A stretch of 64,000 bases of DNA from Rhodospirillaceae bacterium. GTDB lineage: Bacteria > Pseudomonadota > Alphaproteobacteria > Dongiales > Dongiaceae. Under the pieces are notes generated by a model. It did no database searches. It was not told the origin of the DNA and saw only the letters and a list, made by a program, of their open reading frames with translations. The stretch's first letter is position 1. Every line of letters begins with the position of its first letter. Location: contig SSEL01000032.1 in assembly GCA_008012315.1 (NCBI GenBank), positions 62,001-126,000 of the forward strand. The letters run 5' to 3'. The translations under genes and the position numbers were made by a program. Shown here piece by piece: positions 1-12,477 of the stretch.

Positions 1-965
1 CGCCGATGTGCCAGGAGCATGCTTTCGTCCTGGCGGTGGAAAAGCTGCTGGGTTTGGAAGTGCCGGCGCGCGGCCAGTATATCCGCGTCATGTTCGACGA
101 GGTCACGCGCATCCTCAACCACCTGCTGAACATTCCCGCTTATGCGATGGATGTCGGCGCCATCACGCCGTTCCTGTGGGCGTTCGAAGAGCGCGAATTG
201 CTGCTGGAATTCTATGAGCGCGCCAGCGGTGCGCGGTTCCATGCGGCTTATTATCGGCCGGGCGGCGTGCATCAGGATATTCCGGCCGGCCTGACCGACG
301 ATATCGGTGCCTGGGCGGAGAAATTCCCCCGCGTGATCGACGATCTCGAGGGCTTGCTGACCGAGAACCGCATCTTCAAGCAGCGTCTGGTCGATGTCGG
401 CGGCGTCTCGGCGGAAGATGCGATGGATTGGGGCTTTACCGGCCCGATGCTGCGCGCCTCAGGTGTTCCCTGGGATCTGCGCAAGGCACAGCCTTATCTC
501 GTCTATGACAAGATGGAATTCGACATTCCCATCGGCAAGAACGGCGATTGCTACGACCGTTACCTGGTGCGGGTCGAAGAGATGCGGCAGTCGCTGCGGA
601 TCATCCAGCAATGCGTCGCGCAGATGCCCGGCGGCCCGGCGACCTCGGTTGACCGCAAGGTCACGCCGCCGCCGCGCAGCGAGATGAAGCGCTCGATGGA
701 AGCGCTCATCCATCACTTCAAGCTGTACACCGAAGGTTTCCACGTGCCGGAAGGCGAGACCTATTGCGCCGTGGAAGCGCCAAAGGGCGAATTCGGTGTC
801 TATCTGGTTTCCGATGGCAGCAATAAGCCCTATCGCTGCAAGATCCGCGCGCCAGGCTTCGCGCATCTGCAGGCGATGGAATTCTGCAGCAAGGGTTACA
901 TGCTGGCGGATTCCGTCGCCATCCTTGGCTCTATGGATATCGTGTTCGGCGAGATCGATCGATGA
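1..965 (+). CDS. nuoD: NADH-quinone oxidoreductase subunit D (3' part)
   Basis: C-terminal part of the 49-kDa subunit of respiratory complex I, which helps form the quinone-binding site in the peripheral arm. The reading frame is open from the first base of the window, so the true start lies upstream; the first internal Met is at position 6. Recognisable family sequence includes [15 protein letters not shown], the EVTRILNHL helix, and the C-terminal [18 protein letters not shown] ending. The stop overlaps the ATG of nuoE by 4 bp (ATGA), which implies translational coupling. It is the first visible gene of a nuoD-to-nuoN run; nuoA, nuoB and nuoC are expected to the left. Confidence 0.97.
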   Translation, partial: PMCQEHAFVLAVEKLLGLEVPARGQYIRVMFDEVTRILNHLLNIPAYAMDVGAITPFLWAFEERELLLEFYERASGARFHAAYYRPGGVHQDIPAGLTDDIGAWAEKFPRVIDDLEGLLTENRIFKQRLVDVGGVSAEDAMDWGFTGPMLRASGVPWDLRKAQPYLVYDKMEFDIPIGKNGDCYDRYLVRVEEMRQSLRIIQQCVAQMPGGPATSVDRKVTPPPRSEMKRSMEALIHHFKLYTEGFHVPEGETYCAVEAPKGEFGVYLVSDGSNKPYRCKIRAPGFAHLQAMEFCSKGYMLADSVAILGSMDIVFGEIDR

Positions 966-1588
966 GTGCTACCGATAATAACGACGTGGTTCAGCCGGCC
1001 AATTTCGCCTTTACGGCGGAGAACCGGGCCAAGGCGGACAAGATCATTGCCAGATATCCGGTGGGCCGTCAGGCCAGCGCCGTTCTGCCTTTGTTGGACA
1101 TGGCCCAGCGTCAGGCTGGCGGCTGGCTGCCGCGCGCGGCGATGGATCACGTTGCCCAAATTCTCGACATGGCGGCGATCCGGGTTTACGAAGTCGCCAC
1201 CTTCTACACCATGTTCAACCTGAAGCCGGTCGGTAAGTACCTGCTGCAGGTCTGCCGGACCACGCCGTGCTGGTTGCGCGGTGCGGATAGCATGACGGAA
1301 ACCTGCAAGAAGAAGCTCGGCATCGGCCTCAAGGAAACCACCGCAGACGGTCTGTTCACGTTGGTTGAGGTGGAGTGCTTGGGCGCCTGTGTCAATGCCC
1401 CGGTTGTGCAAATCAATGACGATTTCTACGAAGACCTCGACGCGGCCAGGTTCGAGCAACTGCTTGACGACTTGAAGGTCGGCAAGAAGCCGGCGCATGG
1501 CCCGCAGATCGACCGGCTCAATTCGGCGCCGGTGGGCGGGGCGACGACATTGAAGGATGTCGCTGCGAAACCGGCGACTGGAGAGTGA
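962..1588 (+). CDS. nuoE: NADH-quinone oxidoreductase subunit E
   Basis: 24-kDa complex I subunit, 208 residues, carrying the N1a [2Fe-2S] cluster in the NADH-dehydrogenase module. The four cluster cysteines are visible at C98, C103, C139 and C143 (C-X4-C ... C-X3-C, in CRTTPC and CLGAC). A thioredoxin-like fold is typical of the family. The C-terminal tail after about residue 175 is rich in Gly, Pro and Ala and poorly conserved. The start ATG overlaps the nuoD stop, and nuoF follows after only 4 bases. Confidence 0.97.
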   Translation: MSATDNNDVVQPANFAFTAENRAKADKIIARYPVGRQASAVLPLLDMAQRQAGGWLPRAAMDHVAQILDMAAIRVYEVATFYTMFNLKPVGKYLLQVCRTTPCWLRGADSMTETCKKKLGIGLKETTADGLFTLVEVECLGACVNAPVVQINDDFYEDLDAARFEQLLDDLKVGKKPAHGPQIDRLNSAPVGGATTLKDVAAKPATGE

Positions 1589-1592
1589 GATC

Positions 1593-2876
1593 ATGCTGAA
1601 GGATCAGGATCGCATCTTCCGCAATCTCTATGGCCAGGACGATTGGCGTCTGGCCGGCGCGAAGCGTCGCGGCATCTGGGACAACACCAAGGCGCTACTC
1701 GATCTGGGCCAGGACAACATCATCGAAGAGGTCAAGAAGTCGGAACTGCGCGGCCGCGGTGGTGCGGGCTTCCCGACCGGTATGAAGTGGTCCTTCATGC
1801 CGAAACAATCGGATGGCCGGCCGTCTTATCTCGTGGTCAATTCCGATGAATCCGAGCCCGGCACCTGCAAGGATCGCGAGATCTGCCGTTTCGATCCGCA
1901 TATGCTGCTGGAAGGCTGCTTGATCGCCGGCTTCGCGATGCGCGCCTCGGCCTGCTACATCTATATCCGGGGCGAGTTCTATAACGAGGCCTCGAACATC
2001 CAAGTCGCCATTGACGAGGCCTATGAAGCCGGTTTGATCGGCAAGAATGCCTGCGGCTCGGGCTACGACTACGACATCTATCTGCATCGCGGTGCCGGCG
2101 CCTATATCTGCGGCGAAGAATCCGCGCTGATCGAAAGCCTGGAAGGCAAGAAGGGCCAGCCGCGCCTGAAGCCGCCTTTCCCGGCGGCCTGCGGCCTCTA
2201 TGGCTGCCCCACCACCGTCAACAATGTGGAATCGATCGCGGTGACGCCGACCATTCTGCGTCGCGGCGCCGCCTGGTTCGCCGGTCTCGGCCGGCCGAAG
2301 AATACCGGCACCAAGCTTTTCTGCATCTCGGGGCATGTCAACAAGCCCTGCAATGTGGAAGAAGAGATGGGCATTCCGCTGAAGGAATTGATCGAAAAGC
2401 ATGCCGGCGGCGTGCGTGGCGGCTGGGACAACCTGCTGGCCATCATTCCCGGCGGCTCGTCGGTGCCGATGCTGCCGAAATCGATCTGCGACGACGTGCT
2501 GATGGATTTCGATTCATTGCGCGCGGTGCAGTCGGGCCTCGGCACGGCAGCGGTGATCGTGATGGATAAATCGACCGACGTGGTCGAGGCGATCGCCCGG
2601 TTGTCGCATTTCTACATGCATGAAAGCTGCGGTCAGTGCACGCCGTGCCGCGAAGGCACCGGCTGGATGTACCGCATCATGCAGCGCCTGGTGCGAGGCC
2701 AGGCGGAACTGAGCGAGATCGACTTGTTGCTGGATGTGACCAAGCAGATCGAAGGACATACGATTTGCGCCCTGGGTGATGCGGCTGCCTGGCCGATTCA
2801 GGGTCTGATGCGTCACTTCCGGCCTGAGGTCGAACGGCGGATCAATGAGTATCGCGGCCTCAAGGCGGCGGAATAA
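1593..2876 (+). CDS. nuoF: NADH-quinone oxidoreductase subunit F
   Basis: 51-kDa subunit, 427 residues, binding NADH, FMN and the N3 [4Fe-4S] cluster. The glycine-rich nucleotide motif RGRGGAGF is at residues 53-60. The cluster ligands ESCGQCTPC put cysteines at 346, 349 and 352, with the fourth in [10 protein letters not shown] at about 392. I chose the ATG at 1593 because GAGAG lies just upstream (1581-1585). A longer in-frame start at 1557 would overlap nuoE by more than 30 bases and adds only non-family residues. Confidence 0.96.
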   Translation: MLKDQDRIFRNLYGQDDWRLAGAKRRGIWDNTKALLDLGQDNIIEEVKKSELRGRGGAGFPTGMKWSFMPKQSDGRPSYLVVNSDESEPGTCKDREICRFDPHMLLEGCLIAGFAMRASACYIYIRGEFYNEASNIQVAIDEAYEAGLIGKNACGSGYDYDIYLHRGAGAYICGEESALIESLEGKKGQPRLKPPFPAACGLYGCPTTVNNVESIAVTPTILRRGAAWFAGLGRPKNTGTKLFCISGHVNKPCNVEEEMGIPLKELIEKHAGGVRGGWDNLLAIIPGGSSVPMLPKSICDDVLMDFDSLRAVQSGLGTAAVIVMDKSTDVVEAIARLSHFYMHESCGQCTPCREGTGWMYRIMQRLVRGQAELSEIDLLLDVTKQIEGHTICALGDAAAWPIQGLMRHFRPEVERRINEYRGLKAAE

Positions 2877-2912
2877 GCATAACGGCTGCGGAAATCGGGT
2901 GAGTTCGGAACC

Positions 2913-4976
2913 ATGCCCAAGCTGACGATTGACGGAACAGAGATCGAGGTGCCGGCCGGCATCACGGTATTGCAGGCCTGCGAATTGGCCGGCAAGGAGA
3001 TCCCGCGCTTCTGTTACCATGAACGCCTGTCGGTCGCCGGCAACTGCCGGATGTGCCTGGTCGAACAGGAAAAGGCGCCGAAGCCGGTGGCGAGCTGCGC
3101 CATGCCGGTTGCCGATGGCATGGTAATCAAGACCGATAGCCCGCTGGTCAAGAAGGCCCGCGAAGGGGTGATGGAATTCCTGCTGATCAACCATCCGCTG
3201 GATTGCCCGATCTGCGACCAGGGCGGGGAATGCGATCTGCAGGACCAGGCAATGGCCTTCGGCAAGCATTCCTCGCGCTACAAGGAAGGCAAGCGCGCCG
3301 TCTCCGACAAGAATTTCGGCCCGCTGGTGAAGACCATCATGACGCGCTGCATCCAATGCACGCGTTGCGTCCGTTTCGCCACCGAAGTTGCCGGTGTCGA
3401 GACCTTGGGCGCCACCGGTCGCGGCGAGCATCTGGAAATCGGCACCTATGTCGAGAAGACGCTGTCTTCCGAACTGAGCGGCAATATCATCGATCTGTGC
3501 CCGGTCGGCGCGCTGACGTCGAAGCCCTATGCTTTCACGGCGCGGCCCTGGGAATTGAGCAAGACCGAATCCATCGATATTCTCGATGCCGTCGGCACCA
3601 ATATTCGCATCGATGTGCGCGGCCGCGAAGTGCTGCGCATCCTGCCGCGCGTGCATGAAGACGTGAACGAGGAATGGCTGGCGGATAAAGGCCGCTTTGC
3701 CTGTGACGGCCTGATCCGTCAGCGTCTCGACCGTCCATATGTGCGCGTCGGCGGCAAGTTGCAGCCGGCGACTTGGCAGCAGGCTTTCGACGCCATCGCC
3801 GCCAAGGTGAAGGATGTCGATGGCAGCAAGATCGCTGCCATTGCCGGCGATCTCTGCGACGCGGAATCGATGCTGGCGCTGAAGGATCTGGTACAGTCGC
3901 TGGGCTCCGCCAATCTCGATTGCCGCCAGGATGGCGCCGCAATCGATCCGACGGCACGGGCCGGCTATCTCTTCAATTCGGGCATCGCCGGCATCGACAA
4001 GGCCGATGCCATCCTGATCGTCGGCAGCAATCCGCGTTGGGAAGCGCCGGTGATCAATGCGCGGATTCGCAAGCGCTATCTGAAGGGCGGCTTGAAGACG
4101 GGCGTCATCGGTCCGGCCGTCGATCTGACCTATCCGCATGAGCATCTGGGGCAGGGGGCGGATGTCCTGCAGCAGATCGCCAATGGCGCGCATCCGTTTG
4201 CCGAGGTGCTGAAGAACGCCAAGGCGCCGATGCTGATCCTGGGCGTGGGCGCCCTGACGCGCGGCGATGGCGGCGCGGTGCTGGGCCTGGCGCGCAAGGT
4301 CGCCGAGAATACCAACATGATCCGAGCCGATTGGAACGGTTTCAACCTGCTGCACAATGCTGCCGCGCGTGTCGGCGGTCTGGAACTCGGCTTTGTGCCG
4401 GGCCAGAACGGCCGCGACGTCCAGGGCATCCTCGACGGCGCGCAGAAGGGCGATATCGAGGTCGTCTTCCTGCTCGGTGCCGATGAGATCGATACCAATC
4501 GCCTCGGCAAGGCCTTCGTCGTCTATCAGGGGCATCATGGCGATGCCGGCGCGCACCGCGCCGATGTCATCCTGCCGGGTGCCGCCTATACCGAAAAGGA
4601 CGGCACCTATATGAACACCGAGGGCCGTGCTCAGCTGGCGCTGAAGGCGATCTTCCCGCCGGGGGAAGCCCGTGAGGATTGGGCCATCCTGCGTGCGCTT
4701 TCCGCCGTGCTCGGCAAGCCGCTGCCCTATGACAATCTGGGCCAGTTGCGCCAGCGCCTCTATCAGGTCAATGCACGCTTCCAGCGCCTGAACACCATCG
4801 AACCGGGCGCCTGGCAGAAGTTCGGCAATGACGCGCCGGTCGATACCAAGCCCTTCACGCCGGCAATCGCCAATTATTACATGACTGACCCGATCAGCCG
4901 GGCATCCGAAACCATGGCCAAATGCACTGAGGCCTTTGTTCAGCCGGCTGCGGAGAAGACGGGTACCCATGGTTGA
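2913..4976 (+). CDS. nuoG: NADH-quinone oxidoreductase subunit G
   Basis: 75-kDa complex I subunit, 687 residues. An N-terminal [2Fe-2S] ferredoxin domain ([15 protein letters not shown]) is followed by the His/Cys-ligated [4Fe-4S] segment [17 protein letters not shown], then a third cluster site [10 protein letters not shown]. The rest is a catalytically inactive molybdopterin-oxidoreductase-like domain. Length and organisation match the short alphaproteobacterial/mitochondrial type rather than the roughly 900-residue E. coli form. The stop codon overlaps the start of nuoH. Confidence 0.96.
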   Translation: MPKLTIDGTEIEVPAGITVLQACELAGKEIPRFCYHERLSVAGNCRMCLVEQEKAPKPVASCAMPVADGMVIKTDSPLVKKAREGVMEFLLINHPLDCPICDQGGECDLQDQAMAFGKHSSRYKEGKRAVSDKNFGPLVKTIMTRCIQCTRCVRFATEVAGVETLGATGRGEHLEIGTYVEKTLSSELSGNIIDLCPVGALTSKPYAFTARPWELSKTESIDILDAVGTNIRIDVRGREVLRILPRVHEDVNEEWLADKGRFACDGLIRQRLDRPYVRVGGKLQPATWQQAFDAIAAKVKDVDGSKIAAIAGDLCDAESMLALKDLVQSLGSANLDCRQDGAAIDPTARAGYLFNSGIAGIDKADAILIVGSNPRWEAPVINARIRKRYLKGGLKTGVIGPAVDLTYPHEHLGQGADVLQQIANGAHPFAEVLKNAKAPMLILGVGALTRGDGGAVLGLARKVAENTNMIRADWNGFNLLHNAAARVGGLELGFVPGQNGRDVQGILDGAQKGDIEVVFLLGADEIDTNRLGKAFVVYQGHHGDAGAHRADVILPGAAYTEKDGTYMNTEGRAQLALKAIFPPGEAREDWAILRALSAVLGKPLPYDNLGQLRQRLYQVNARFQRLNTIEPGAWQKFGNDAPVDTKPFTPAIANYYMTDPISRASETMAKCTEAFVQPAAEKTGTHG

Positions 4977-6012
4977 TTTCTTTACATCCTATTTCGGGCT
5001 CTATCTCGGCACCGCGATCTTCACGGTGCTGATGGTTCTCGTAATCGTCGTGCCCCTGTTATTGGCTGTGGCCTATCTCACCTATGCCGAGCGCAAGGTG
5101 CTGGCGGCGATGCAGCTGCGCATGGGCCCCAATGTCGTCGGACCCTTCGGCCTGCTGCAGCCGATCGCCGATGGCCTGAAGCTGTTCTTCAAGGAAACGA
5201 TCATCCCCTCTGGCGCCAGCCGGGTGGCCTTCCTGGTCGCGCCGATGATCACCTTTTCCTTGAGCTTGATCGCCTGGGCGGTGATTCCGATCAGCGATGG
5301 CGTGGTTCTGGCCAATATCAATGTCGGCATCCTCTACCTGTTCGCGATCTCGTCGCTGGGGGTTTATGGCATCGTTCTGGCTGGCTGGTCCTCGAACTCG
5401 AAATATCCATTTCTCGGCGCCTTGCGCTCGGCAGCGCAGATGGTCTCCTACGAAGTCTCGATCGGTTTCGTCATGGTCACCGTCCTGCTTTGCGCCGGCT
5501 CTTTGAATATCAATGAAATCGTCAAGGCGCAGCGGACCGTCTGGTACTGCCTGCCGCTGTTGCCAATGTTCGCGATCTTCTTCATTTCGGCGCTGGCCGA
5601 AACCAATCGCCCGCCCTTCGATTTGCCGGAAGCGGAATCCGAGCTGGTCGCCGGTTACTTTTCGGAATATTCGGCCATGACCTTCGCCCTGTTCTTCCTG
5701 GGCGAATACGCGAATATCTGGCTGATGAGCGCGATGACCAGCATCCTGTTCCTGGGTGGTTGGCTGCCGCCGTTCAATATCGAGCCTTTTGCCGATGGTG
5801 GCGCCTGGCAGGTTGCCTGGCATGGCTTTTGGCTGGCCTCGAAGATCGCCTTTGTCGCTTTCTGCTTCCTGTGGGTACGCGCCACCTTCCCGCGTTATCG
5901 CTATGACCAGTTGATGCGTCTTGGTTGGAAGGTGTTCCTGCCGTTCTCGCTGTTTTTCGTGGTTCTGACCGCCGGCGTCCTGTTGGCGACCGGCTGGCTG
6001 CCGGGCATGTGA
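4969..6012 (+). CDS. nuoH: NADH-quinone oxidoreductase subunit H
   Basis: ND1-type membrane subunit, 347 residues, about eight transmembrane helices, which contributes to the quinone channel. The conserved loops [17 protein letters not shown] and [18 protein letters not shown] are present. The ATG at 4969 overlaps the end of nuoG (stop 4974-4976); the in-frame non-ATG start at 4936 would add eleven basic residues unlike the family, so I reject it. Confidence 0.96.
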   Translation: MVDFFTSYFGLYLGTAIFTVLMVLVIVVPLLLAVAYLTYAERKVLAAMQLRMGPNVVGPFGLLQPIADGLKLFFKETIIPSGASRVAFLVAPMITFSLSLIAWAVIPISDGVVLANINVGILYLFAISSLGVYGIVLAGWSSNSKYPFLGALRSAAQMVSYEVSIGFVMVTVLLCAGSLNINEIVKAQRTVWYCLPLLPMFAIFFISALAETNRPPFDLPEAESELVAGYFSEYSAMTFALFFLGEYANIWLMSAMTSILFLGGWLPPFNIEPFADGGAWQVAWHGFWLASKIAFVAFCFLWVRATFPRYRYDQLMRLGWKVFLPFSLFFVVLTAGVLLATGWLPGM

Positions 6013-6036
6013 TCCGGCTGGAAGAGGTAACTGATT

Positions 6037-6525
6037 ATGGCAACCATCGCCCGGACAGCTAAAAGCTTTCTGCTGAAGGAATTGCTGATCGGCATGAAGC
6101 TGACCTTCGGCTATTTGTTCAAGCCGAGGGTCACCATCAACTATCCCTATCAGAAGGGGCCGTTGAGTCCGCGTTTCCGCGGCGAGCATGCCTTGCGGCG
6201 CTATCCCAACGGGGAAGAACGCTGCATTGCCTGCAAGCTGTGCGAAGCGGTCTGTCCGGCCCAGGCCATCACCATCGAGGCGGAACCGCGCGAGGATGGC
6301 AGCCGCCGGACCACGCGCTACGACATCGACATGACGAAATGCATCTATTGCGGTCTGTGCCAGGAGGCCTGCCCGGTGGATGCGATCGTTGAGGGGCCGA
6401 ATTTCGAATTCGCCACCGAAACCCATGAAGAGCTGCTCTACAACAAGGCCAAGCTGCTGGCCAATGGCGATCGCTGGGAGCCGGAGATTGCGGCAAACCT
6501 GCAGGCCGATGCGCCGTATCGCTGA
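6037..6525 (+). CDS. nuoI: NADH-quinone oxidoreductase subunit I
   Basis: 23-kDa (TYKY) ferredoxin-like subunit, 162 residues, carrying clusters N6a and N6b that pass electrons towards quinone. Two classical C-X2-C-X2-C-X3-CP motifs are visible: [12 protein letters not shown] and [12 protein letters not shown]. The N-terminal amphipathic part (residues 1-35) docks on the membrane arm in this family. It sits 24 bases after nuoH and 21 bases before nuoJ. Confidence 0.97.
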   Translation: MATIARTAKSFLLKELLIGMKLTFGYLFKPRVTINYPYQKGPLSPRFRGEHALRRYPNGEERCIACKLCEAVCPAQAITIEAEPREDGSRRTTRYDIDMTKCIYCGLCQEACPVDAIVEGPNFEFATETHEELLYNKAKLLANGDRWEPEIAANLQADAPYR

Positions 6526-6546
6526 GGCCGGGGTAGGGGAAACGAT

Positions 6547-7158
6547 ATGATCGTTCAGACGATTGCTTTTTATCTTTTCGCCGTGGTCGCGATTCTGTCC
6601 GCCACCCTGGTGGTCGCCAATCGCAACCCGGTCTATTCGGTGTTGTTCCTGATCCTGACCTTCTTCAACGCGGCCGGCTTGTTCGTGCTGCTGGGCGCCG
6701 AATTGCTGGCGATGATATTGGTCGTGGTCTATGTCGGCGCCGTGGCGGTGCTGTTCCTGTTCGTCGTGATGATGCTCGATATCAATTTCGTCGAGCTGCG
6801 GCAGGGATTCGTGCGCTACCTGCCGATCGGGCTGGTGGTTGGCCTCGTCCTGGTGGCCGAACTGGTTCTGGTTCTCGGCAGCGGCGCGATCGTTCCGGAG
6901 CTCGGCCAGCATATCGCGTCGCCGACGCCGCCGCTGGATCAGGTCGGCAATGTCCAGGCCTTGGGCGAAATTCTTTACACCAAGTATTTCTATCTCTTCC
7001 AGGCGGCCGGCTTCGTGCTGCTGGTGGCGATGATCGGCGCCATCGTGCTGACGCATCGTGAGCGGGAAGGGGTGAAGCGGCAGAAGATTGCGGCGCAGGT
7101 GGCGCGCGGCCGGGAATCGGTCGAAGTCGTCAAGGTGCCGACCGGCAGCGGCGTCTGA
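6547..7158 (+). CDS. nuoJ: NADH-quinone oxidoreductase subunit J
   Basis: ND6-type membrane subunit, 203 residues, with about five hydrophobic segments. The family stretch [20 protein letters not shown], containing the pi-bulge helix TM3, is clear. A charged C-terminal tail (residues about 165-203) follows the last helix. It lies inside the nuo run, between nuoI and nuoK. Confidence 0.95.
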   Translation: MIVQTIAFYLFAVVAILSATLVVANRNPVYSVLFLILTFFNAAGLFVLLGAELLAMILVVVYVGAVAVLFLFVVMMLDINFVELRQGFVRYLPIGLVVGLVLVAELVLVLGSGAIVPELGQHIASPTPPLDQVGNVQALGEILYTKYFYLFQAAGFVLLVAMIGAIVLTHREREGVKRQKIAAQVARGRESVEVVKVPTGSGV

Positions 7159-7180
7159 GCGGTCGAGGGAGAAGAAGATC

Positions 7181-7489
7181 ATGGAAATCGGCTTGGGGCA
7201 CTATCTCACCGTTGCGGCCATCCTCTTTACGCTGGGCGTGTTCGGGATCTTCCTGAACCGTAAGAACGTCATCATCATCCTGATGTCGGTCGAATTGCTG
7301 CTGCTCTCGGTGGACATCAATCTGGTGGCGTTTTCCCATTTCCTCGGCGATCTGGTCGGGCAGGTCTTCACCTTCATGATCTTGACCGTGGCTGCTGCCG
7401 AAGCGGCGATCGGCCTAGCCATTCTGGTGATTTACTTCCGCAACCGCGGCTCGATCGCGGTTGAGGATCTCAATGTGATGAAGGGTTGA
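7181..7489 (+). CDS. nuoK: NADH-quinone oxidoreductase subunit K
   Basis: ND4L-type subunit, 102 residues and three transmembrane helices. The conserved glutamates of the proton path are in [15 protein letters not shown] and in [15 protein letters not shown]. The start at 7181 follows GAGGGAGAAGAAG; the reading frame is open further upstream inside nuoJ but that extension is not family sequence. Confidence 0.96.
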   Translation: MEIGLGHYLTVAAILFTLGVFGIFLNRKNVIIILMSVELLLLSVDINLVAFSHFLGDLVGQVFTFMILTVAAAEAAIGLAILVIYFRNRGSIAVEDLNVMKG

Positions 7490-7494
7490 ACGAG

Positions 7495-9426
7495 ATGGAA
7501 GTCGCGATTGTCGCCCTCCCGCTGTTGGGTGCGCTGATAGCCGGTCTCGGCAACCGCCGAATTGGGGATCACGCCGCGCAGTTCATTACTGCCGGTTTGA
7601 TGCTGATCTCCTGTGTGCTGGCCTGGATCGTCTTTGTCGACGTTACCTATGGTGCGAGCCCTCGTACCCTTCGCCTGTTTACCTGGTTTGCAACCGGCAC
7701 GCTGCAAGTCGATTGGGCCTTGCGGGTCGACCAGCTTTCCGCGGTCATGCTGATCGTGGTGACCACGGTTTCCGCCATGGTCCATGTCTATTCCGTCGGC
7801 TACATGCACCACGACAAGTCGGTGCCGCGCTTCATGGCCTATCTCAGCCTGTTCACCTTCGCGATGCTGATGCTGGTGACGGCGGATAACTTCATGCAGA
7901 TGTTCTTCGGTTGGGAAGGGGTCGGCCTTTGCTCCTACCTGCTGATCGGCTTCTGGTTCGACCGACCCAGCGCCAATGCCGCCGCCATCAAGGCCTTCGT
8001 GGTCAACCGGGTCGGCGATTTCGGCTTTGCTTTGGGGATCATGGGCGTCTTCATGATCTTCGGCTCGGTCGGCTTCGATACCGTCTTTGCCGCCACGCCG
8101 GATAAGGTCGGCCAGAGCTTTCATTTCCTGAGCTGGAATGTCGATATCCTGACGACGCTGTGTCTGCTGCTTTTCGTCGGTGCGATGGGCAAGTCGGCGC
8201 AGCTCGGCCTGCACACCTGGCTGCCGGATGCAATGGAAGGCCCGACACCGGTTTCCGCGCTCATTCATGCCGCGACGATGGTCACGGCCGGCGTCTTCAT
8301 GGTGTGCCGCCTGTCGCCGATGTTCGAATATGCGCCAATCGCCAAGGATGTGGTCGCCGTGGTCGGCGCCAGCACCTGTTTCTTTGCCGCGACGATCGGC
8401 CTGACCCAGTTCGACATCAAGCGCGTGATCGCTTACTCGACCTGCTCGCAGCTCGGCTACATGTTCTTCGCGGCGGGCGTCGGCGCTTATGGCGCGGCGA
8501 TGTTCCACCTCTTCACGCATGCCTTCTTCAAGGCGCTGCTGTTCCTCGGCTCGGGCTCGGTCATCCATGCGATGTCCGGTGAGCAGGACATGCGGAAGAT
8601 GGGCGGCATCTGGAAGCTGATCCCCATGACCTATGCCTTGATGTGGATCGGCAACCTGGCGCTGGCCGGCATTCCGTTCTTTGCCGGCTATTATTCCAAG
8701 GACTCCATCCTGGAATCTGCTTTCGCGGCGCATAGCGGCGTTGGCCAGTATGCCTTCTGGCTCGGCATCATCGCCGCGCTGATGACCGCCTTCTATTCCT
8801 GGCGCCTGCTGTTCCTGACATTCCATGGCAAGCCGCGCTGCGATGAGAAGGTCTATGCCCATGTGCATGAAAGCCCCTGGGTGATGCTGGCGCCGCTCGT
8901 CGTCCTGGCGATCGGTGCTTTGCTCAGCGGAGCCGTCTTCTTCAACGATTTCGTTGGCGAACATGCCCATGAGTTCTTCGGGAAGTCGATCTTCTACGGC
9001 CCCGAGAACGAGATCCTGCATCAAGCCCATGAAGTGCCGGGCTGGGTGAAGATCCTGCCGCTGATCATGGGGGTGGTGGGTATTGCCTGGGCCTTCCTCT
9101 TCTACATGAAGAGAACCGATCTGCCGGCCAAGCTGGCCTCGGCGCTGGGCGGTCTCTATGCCTTCGTTTTCAACAAATGGTATTTCGACGAGCTCTATGA
9201 CCTCATCTTCGTCCGTGCCGCCAAGGTCCTCGGTTTCGGCCTGTGGAAGGGCGGCGACGGTGCCGTCATCGACGGTCTCGGGCCGGATGGCGTGGCGAGC
9301 GTCACGCAGGTGCTGTCGCGCCGGGTTGCCAAATTGCAAACCGGTTACGTCTACCACTATGCCTTTGCCATGCTGATCGGCGTCGTCGCGCTTGTCACCT
9401 GGTACCTGATCGGCGACAAGTTGTGA
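7495..9426 (+). CDS. nuoL: NADH-quinone oxidoreductase subunit L
   Basis: ND5-type antiporter-like proton-pumping subunit, 643 residues and many transmembrane helices, including the long lateral helix region near the C-terminus ([11 protein letters not shown]). Core motifs such as [19 protein letters not shown] and [20 protein letters not shown] are intact. I prefer the ATG at 7495, with AAGGG at 7481-7485 as ribosome binding site. A TTG at 7486 overlapping the nuoK stop would add three residues. Confidence 0.96.
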   Translation: MEVAIVALPLLGALIAGLGNRRIGDHAAQFITAGLMLISCVLAWIVFVDVTYGASPRTLRLFTWFATGTLQVDWALRVDQLSAVMLIVVTTVSAMVHVYSVGYMHHDKSVPRFMAYLSLFTFAMLMLVTADNFMQMFFGWEGVGLCSYLLIGFWFDRPSANAAAIKAFVVNRVGDFGFALGIMGVFMIFGSVGFDTVFAATPDKVGQSFHFLSWNVDILTTLCLLLFVGAMGKSAQLGLHTWLPDAMEGPTPVSALIHAATMVTAGVFMVCRLSPMFEYAPIAKDVVAVVGASTCFFAATIGLTQFDIKRVIAYSTCSQLGYMFFAAGVGAYGAAMFHLFTHAFFKALLFLGSGSVIHAMSGEQDMRKMGGIWKLIPMTYALMWIGNLALAGIPFFAGYYSKDSILESAFAAHSGVGQYAFWLGIIAALMTAFYSWRLLFLTFHGKPRCDEKVYAHVHESPWVMLAPLVVLAIGALLSGAVFFNDFVGEHAHEFFGKSIFYGPENEILHQAHEVPGWVKILPLIMGVVGIAWAFLFYMKRTDLPAKLASALGGLYAFVFNKWYFDELYDLIFVRAAKVLGFGLWKGGDGAVIDGLGPDGVASVTQVLSRRVAKLQTGYVYHYAFAMLIGVVALVTWYLIGDKL

Positions 9427-9434
9427 GTTCGGCG

Positions 9435-11000
9435 ATGTCCAACGAGTTTAACTACCCCATCCTGTCGCTGGTCACCTTCCTGCCGTTGATCGGTGCGCTC
9501 TTCATCATCTTCATCCGGGGAGAGGCTGAGGCCGCCGCCCGCAATGCCCGCTGGGTGGCGCTGTGGACCTCCCTGGTGACCTTCGCACTGTCGCTGGTCA
9601 TCTGGTTCGGCTTCGATCGCGGATCGGCGGACTTCCAGTTCGTCGAGAAGCGCGACTGGATCCCGGCCCTGAACATTTCCTATCACATGGGCGTCGACGG
9701 CATCTCGATGGCCTTTGTCGTCCTGTCGACGCTGCTGACGCCGATCTGTATCCTGGCGAGCTGGGATGCGATTCAGAACCGCGTCAAGGAATACATGATC
9801 GCGTTCCTGGTGCTGGAAACGCTCATGGTCGGCACCTTCTGTGCCCTTGATCTCGTCGTCTTCTACGTCTTCTTCGAAGGCGTGCTGCTGCCGATGTTCC
9901 TGATCATCGGTATTTGGGGCGGTGCCCGGCGCGTCTATTCGGCATTCAAGTTCTTCCTCTATACGCTGCTTGGCTCGGTCCTGATGCTGCTCGCCATCCT
10001 GGCGATCTACTTCTCGACCGGCACCACCGATGTGCCGACACTGATGCAGCATGGTATCAACCCGGCTTGGCAGAAGTGGCTGTGGCTGGCTTTCTTCGCG
10101 TCTTTCGCGGTCAAGGTGCCGATGTGGCCGGTTCATACCTGGTTGCCGGATGCCCACGTGGAAGCACCGACGGCCGGTTCGGTCATCCTGGCCGGCGTGT
10201 TGCTGAAGATGGGCGGATACGGCTTCCTGCGGTTCTCGCTGCCGCTCCTGCCACTGGCCTCGGCTTACTTCACGCCGCTGGTTTTCGCCCTGAGCGCCAT
10301 CGCCGTCATCTACACTTCGCTGGTGGCTTTGGCCCAGGCCGATATGAAAAAGCTGATCGCCTATTCATCGGTCGCCCATATGGGCTTCGTCACCTGCGGC
10401 ATCTTCACCTTCAACCAGCAGGGCCTGGAAGGCGCGATCTTCCAGATGCTGAGCCACGGTATCGTTTCCGGCGCGCTTTTCCTCTGCGTCGGTGTGGTCT
10501 ATGACCGGCTGCATACCCGGGAGATCGCCCGTTATGGCGGCCTCGTGAACAACATGCCGCGTTACGCCTTCGCCTTCATGGTCATGACCATGGCATCGGT
10601 TGGTCTGCCGGGCACCAGCGGGTTCGTCGGCGAATTCCTGATCATGCTGGGGACGTTCCAGGCCAATACCTGGGTCGCTGCCCTGATCACCACCGGCATC
10701 ATCCTGGGGGCTGCTTATATGCTCTGGCTGTATCGCCGGGTGATCTTCGGCAAGCTGGAAAAGGAAGATCTGAAGCACCTGCTGGATCTCAGCCCGCGTG
10801 AAGTGGCGATCTTCGTGCCGTTGCTCCTGATTGTGCTGTGGATGGGCATTTATCCGTTGTCCTTCACCAGCATCATGGGGCCGTCGGTGCAAAAGCTGGT
10901 GCAGAATTATCAGGCAGCGACGCAGCAAACAGCCGATGCCGGCAGCAATGCCGCCATGACGGCGGCGAGCGCGATTGCCACGACGACCGCTGGGGAATGA
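9435..11000 (+). CDS. nuoM: NADH-quinone oxidoreductase subunit M
   Basis: ND4-type antiporter-like proton-pumping subunit, 521 residues. The proton-path motifs are intact ([19 protein letters not shown], and [19 protein letters not shown]). The start at 9435 lies 8 bases after the nuoL stop. The C-terminal 30 residues are Ala/Thr-rich and probably a disordered tail. It is followed within 7 bases by nuoN. Confidence 0.96.
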   Translation: MSNEFNYPILSLVTFLPLIGALFIIFIRGEAEAAARNARWVALWTSLVTFALSLVIWFGFDRGSADFQFVEKRDWIPALNISYHMGVDGISMAFVVLSTLLTPICILASWDAIQNRVKEYMIAFLVLETLMVGTFCALDLVVFYVFFEGVLLPMFLIIGIWGGARRVYSAFKFFLYTLLGSVLMLLAILAIYFSTGTTDVPTLMQHGINPAWQKWLWLAFFASFAVKVPMWPVHTWLPDAHVEAPTAGSVILAGVLLKMGGYGFLRFSLPLLPLASAYFTPLVFALSAIAVIYTSLVALAQADMKKLIAYSSVAHMGFVTCGIFTFNQQGLEGAIFQMLSHGIVSGALFLCVGVVYDRLHTREIARYGGLVNNMPRYAFAFMVMTMASVGLPGTSGFVGEFLIMLGTFQANTWVAALITTGIILGAAYMLWLYRRVIFGKLEKEDLKHLLDLSPREVAIFVPLLLIVLWMGIYPLSFTSIMGPSVQKLVQNYQAATQQTADAGSNAAMTAASAIATTTAGE

Positions 11001-11007
11001 GCAAGCG

Positions 11008-12477
11008 ATGATCGAAATGAACTATCTTGCCGCTTTGCCGGAAATCTGGATGGCCGTCGCCGGCATGGCGCTGCTGTTGATCGGCGTCTTCCGCGGCGAC
11101 GGTTTCACCCGAGGGATCGGCCTGGCTGCGATGACGGTGCTGATCGTCTTCCTCATCCTCACCGTGACCGGCGGTGGCGTGCCCAGCCGGGCGCTTGCCT
11201 TCGGCGGCCTGTTCACCGTCGATAGCTTCGCGATCTACGCCAAGGCGCTGGTGCTGGTGGCGGCGGCGATCTCGATCTTCATGACGCTGGGCTACAGCGA
11301 GCGGGAAAGCATGGCGCGGTTCGAAATTCCGCTGCTGATGCTGTTCGCCACCCTCGGCATGCTGATGATGATCTCGGCCAATGATCTCATTTCGCTCTAT
11401 GTCGGCCTGGAATTGCAAAGCCTGGCGCTTTATGTGGTTGCCGCCGTGCGCCGCGATACGCTGCGCTCGACGGAAGCGGGCCTGAAGTATTTCGTGCTCG
11501 GCGCGCTCAGCTCCGGCATGCTGCTCTATGGCGCCTCGCTGATTTACGGTTTCACCGGGGCCACCGGCTTCGATGCGATCGCGACAGCGATCCAGGCGAA
11601 AGGTGCCGAACCGGGTCTCGGCCTGATCATCGGCATGGTCTTCCTCTGCGCCGGCCTGGCGTTCAAGATCTCGGCTGTGCCGTTCCATATGTGGACGCCG
11701 GACGTCTATGAAGGCGCACCGACGCCGATCACGGCTTTCTTCGCCGCCGCGCCGAAGGTGGCGGCCATCGCGCTCTTCACCCGCGTCCTGATCGGTCCGT
11801 TCAGCGATATGACCGAGGAATGGCGCCAGATCATCTGGTTCATTTCCGTCACCTCGATGCTGCTCGGCAGTTTCGCGGCGATCTTCCAGACCAATATCAA
11901 GCGCCTGATGGCCTATAGCTCGATCGGCAATGTCGGCTATGCGCTAGTTGGCCTGGCCGCCGGCAATCAGGCCGGCGTCAGCGGCCTGCTGATCTATATG
12001 GCGATCTATATCGTCATGACGCTCGGCACCTTCGCCGTGATCCTGGCGATGCGCCAGAAGGGGCAGATGGTGGAGAAGATCGCCGATCTCGCCGGTCTGT
12101 CGCGCAGCCAGCCGCTGCTTGCCTATGCCATGGCGATCTTTATGTTCTCCATGGCCGGCATTCCGCCGCTCGGTGGCTTCTTCGGCAAGTTCTTCGTCTT
12201 CCGGGCGGCGATCGAGGCCGGCGGCACCGACGGCTCGCTCTATGCGCTGGCGATCATCGGCGTGCTGACCAGCGTGGTTTCGGCCTTCTATTACATCCGC
12301 ATCGTCAAGGTGATGTTCTTCGAAGAACCGGCCGGCGGTTTCGACCCCGTCGACGGTTCCCTGCGGCTGGTGCTGTGGGTGACGGTCGCCTTGATCCTGT
12401 TTACCGTCATTCCGCCGCTGCTGGTGCCGCTGACCGGTAATGCCGGCATCGCCGCCGCCAGCCTGTTCGCTGGATGA
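11008..12477 (+). CDS. nuoN: NADH-quinone oxidoreductase subunit N
   Basis: ND2-type antiporter-like proton-pumping subunit, 489 residues. Family motifs seen include [37 protein letters not shown] and [14 protein letters not shown]. It is the last complex I gene. Its stop overlaps the birA start by 4 bp (ATGA), so the biotin ligase is probably on the same transcript. Confidence 0.96.
   Translation: MIEMNYLAALPEIWMAVAGMALLLIGVFRGDGFTRGIGLAAMTVLIVFLILTVTGGGVPSRALAFGGLFTVDSFAIYAKALVLVAAAISIFMTLGYSERESMARFEIPLLMLFATLGMLMMISANDLISLYVGLELQSLALYVVAAVRRDTLRSTEAGLKYFVLGALSSGMLLYGASLIYGFTGATGFDAIATAIQAKGAEPGLGLIIGMVFLCAGLAFKISAVPFHMWTPDVYEGAPTPITAFFAAAPKVAAIALFTRVLIGPFSDMTEEWRQIIWFISVTSMLLGSFAAIFQTNIKRLMAYSSIGNVGYALVGLAAGNQAGVSGLLIYMAIYIVMTLGTFAVILAMRQKGQMVEKIADLAGLSRSQPLLAYAMAIFMFSMAGIPPLGGFFGKFFVFRAAIEAGGTDGSLYALAIIGVLTSVVSAFYYIRIVKVMFFEEPAGGFDPVDGSLRLVLWVTVALILFTVIPPLLVPLTGNAGIAAASLFAG

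Noticed and set aside
2514..4970. An 818-codon antisense frame over nuoG, and similar long antisense frames at 5059-7182 and 7432-9357
   Set aside because: They mirror strongly conserved complex I genes; their translations are Arg/Asp/Gln-rich with no domain, as expected for GC-rich shadows.
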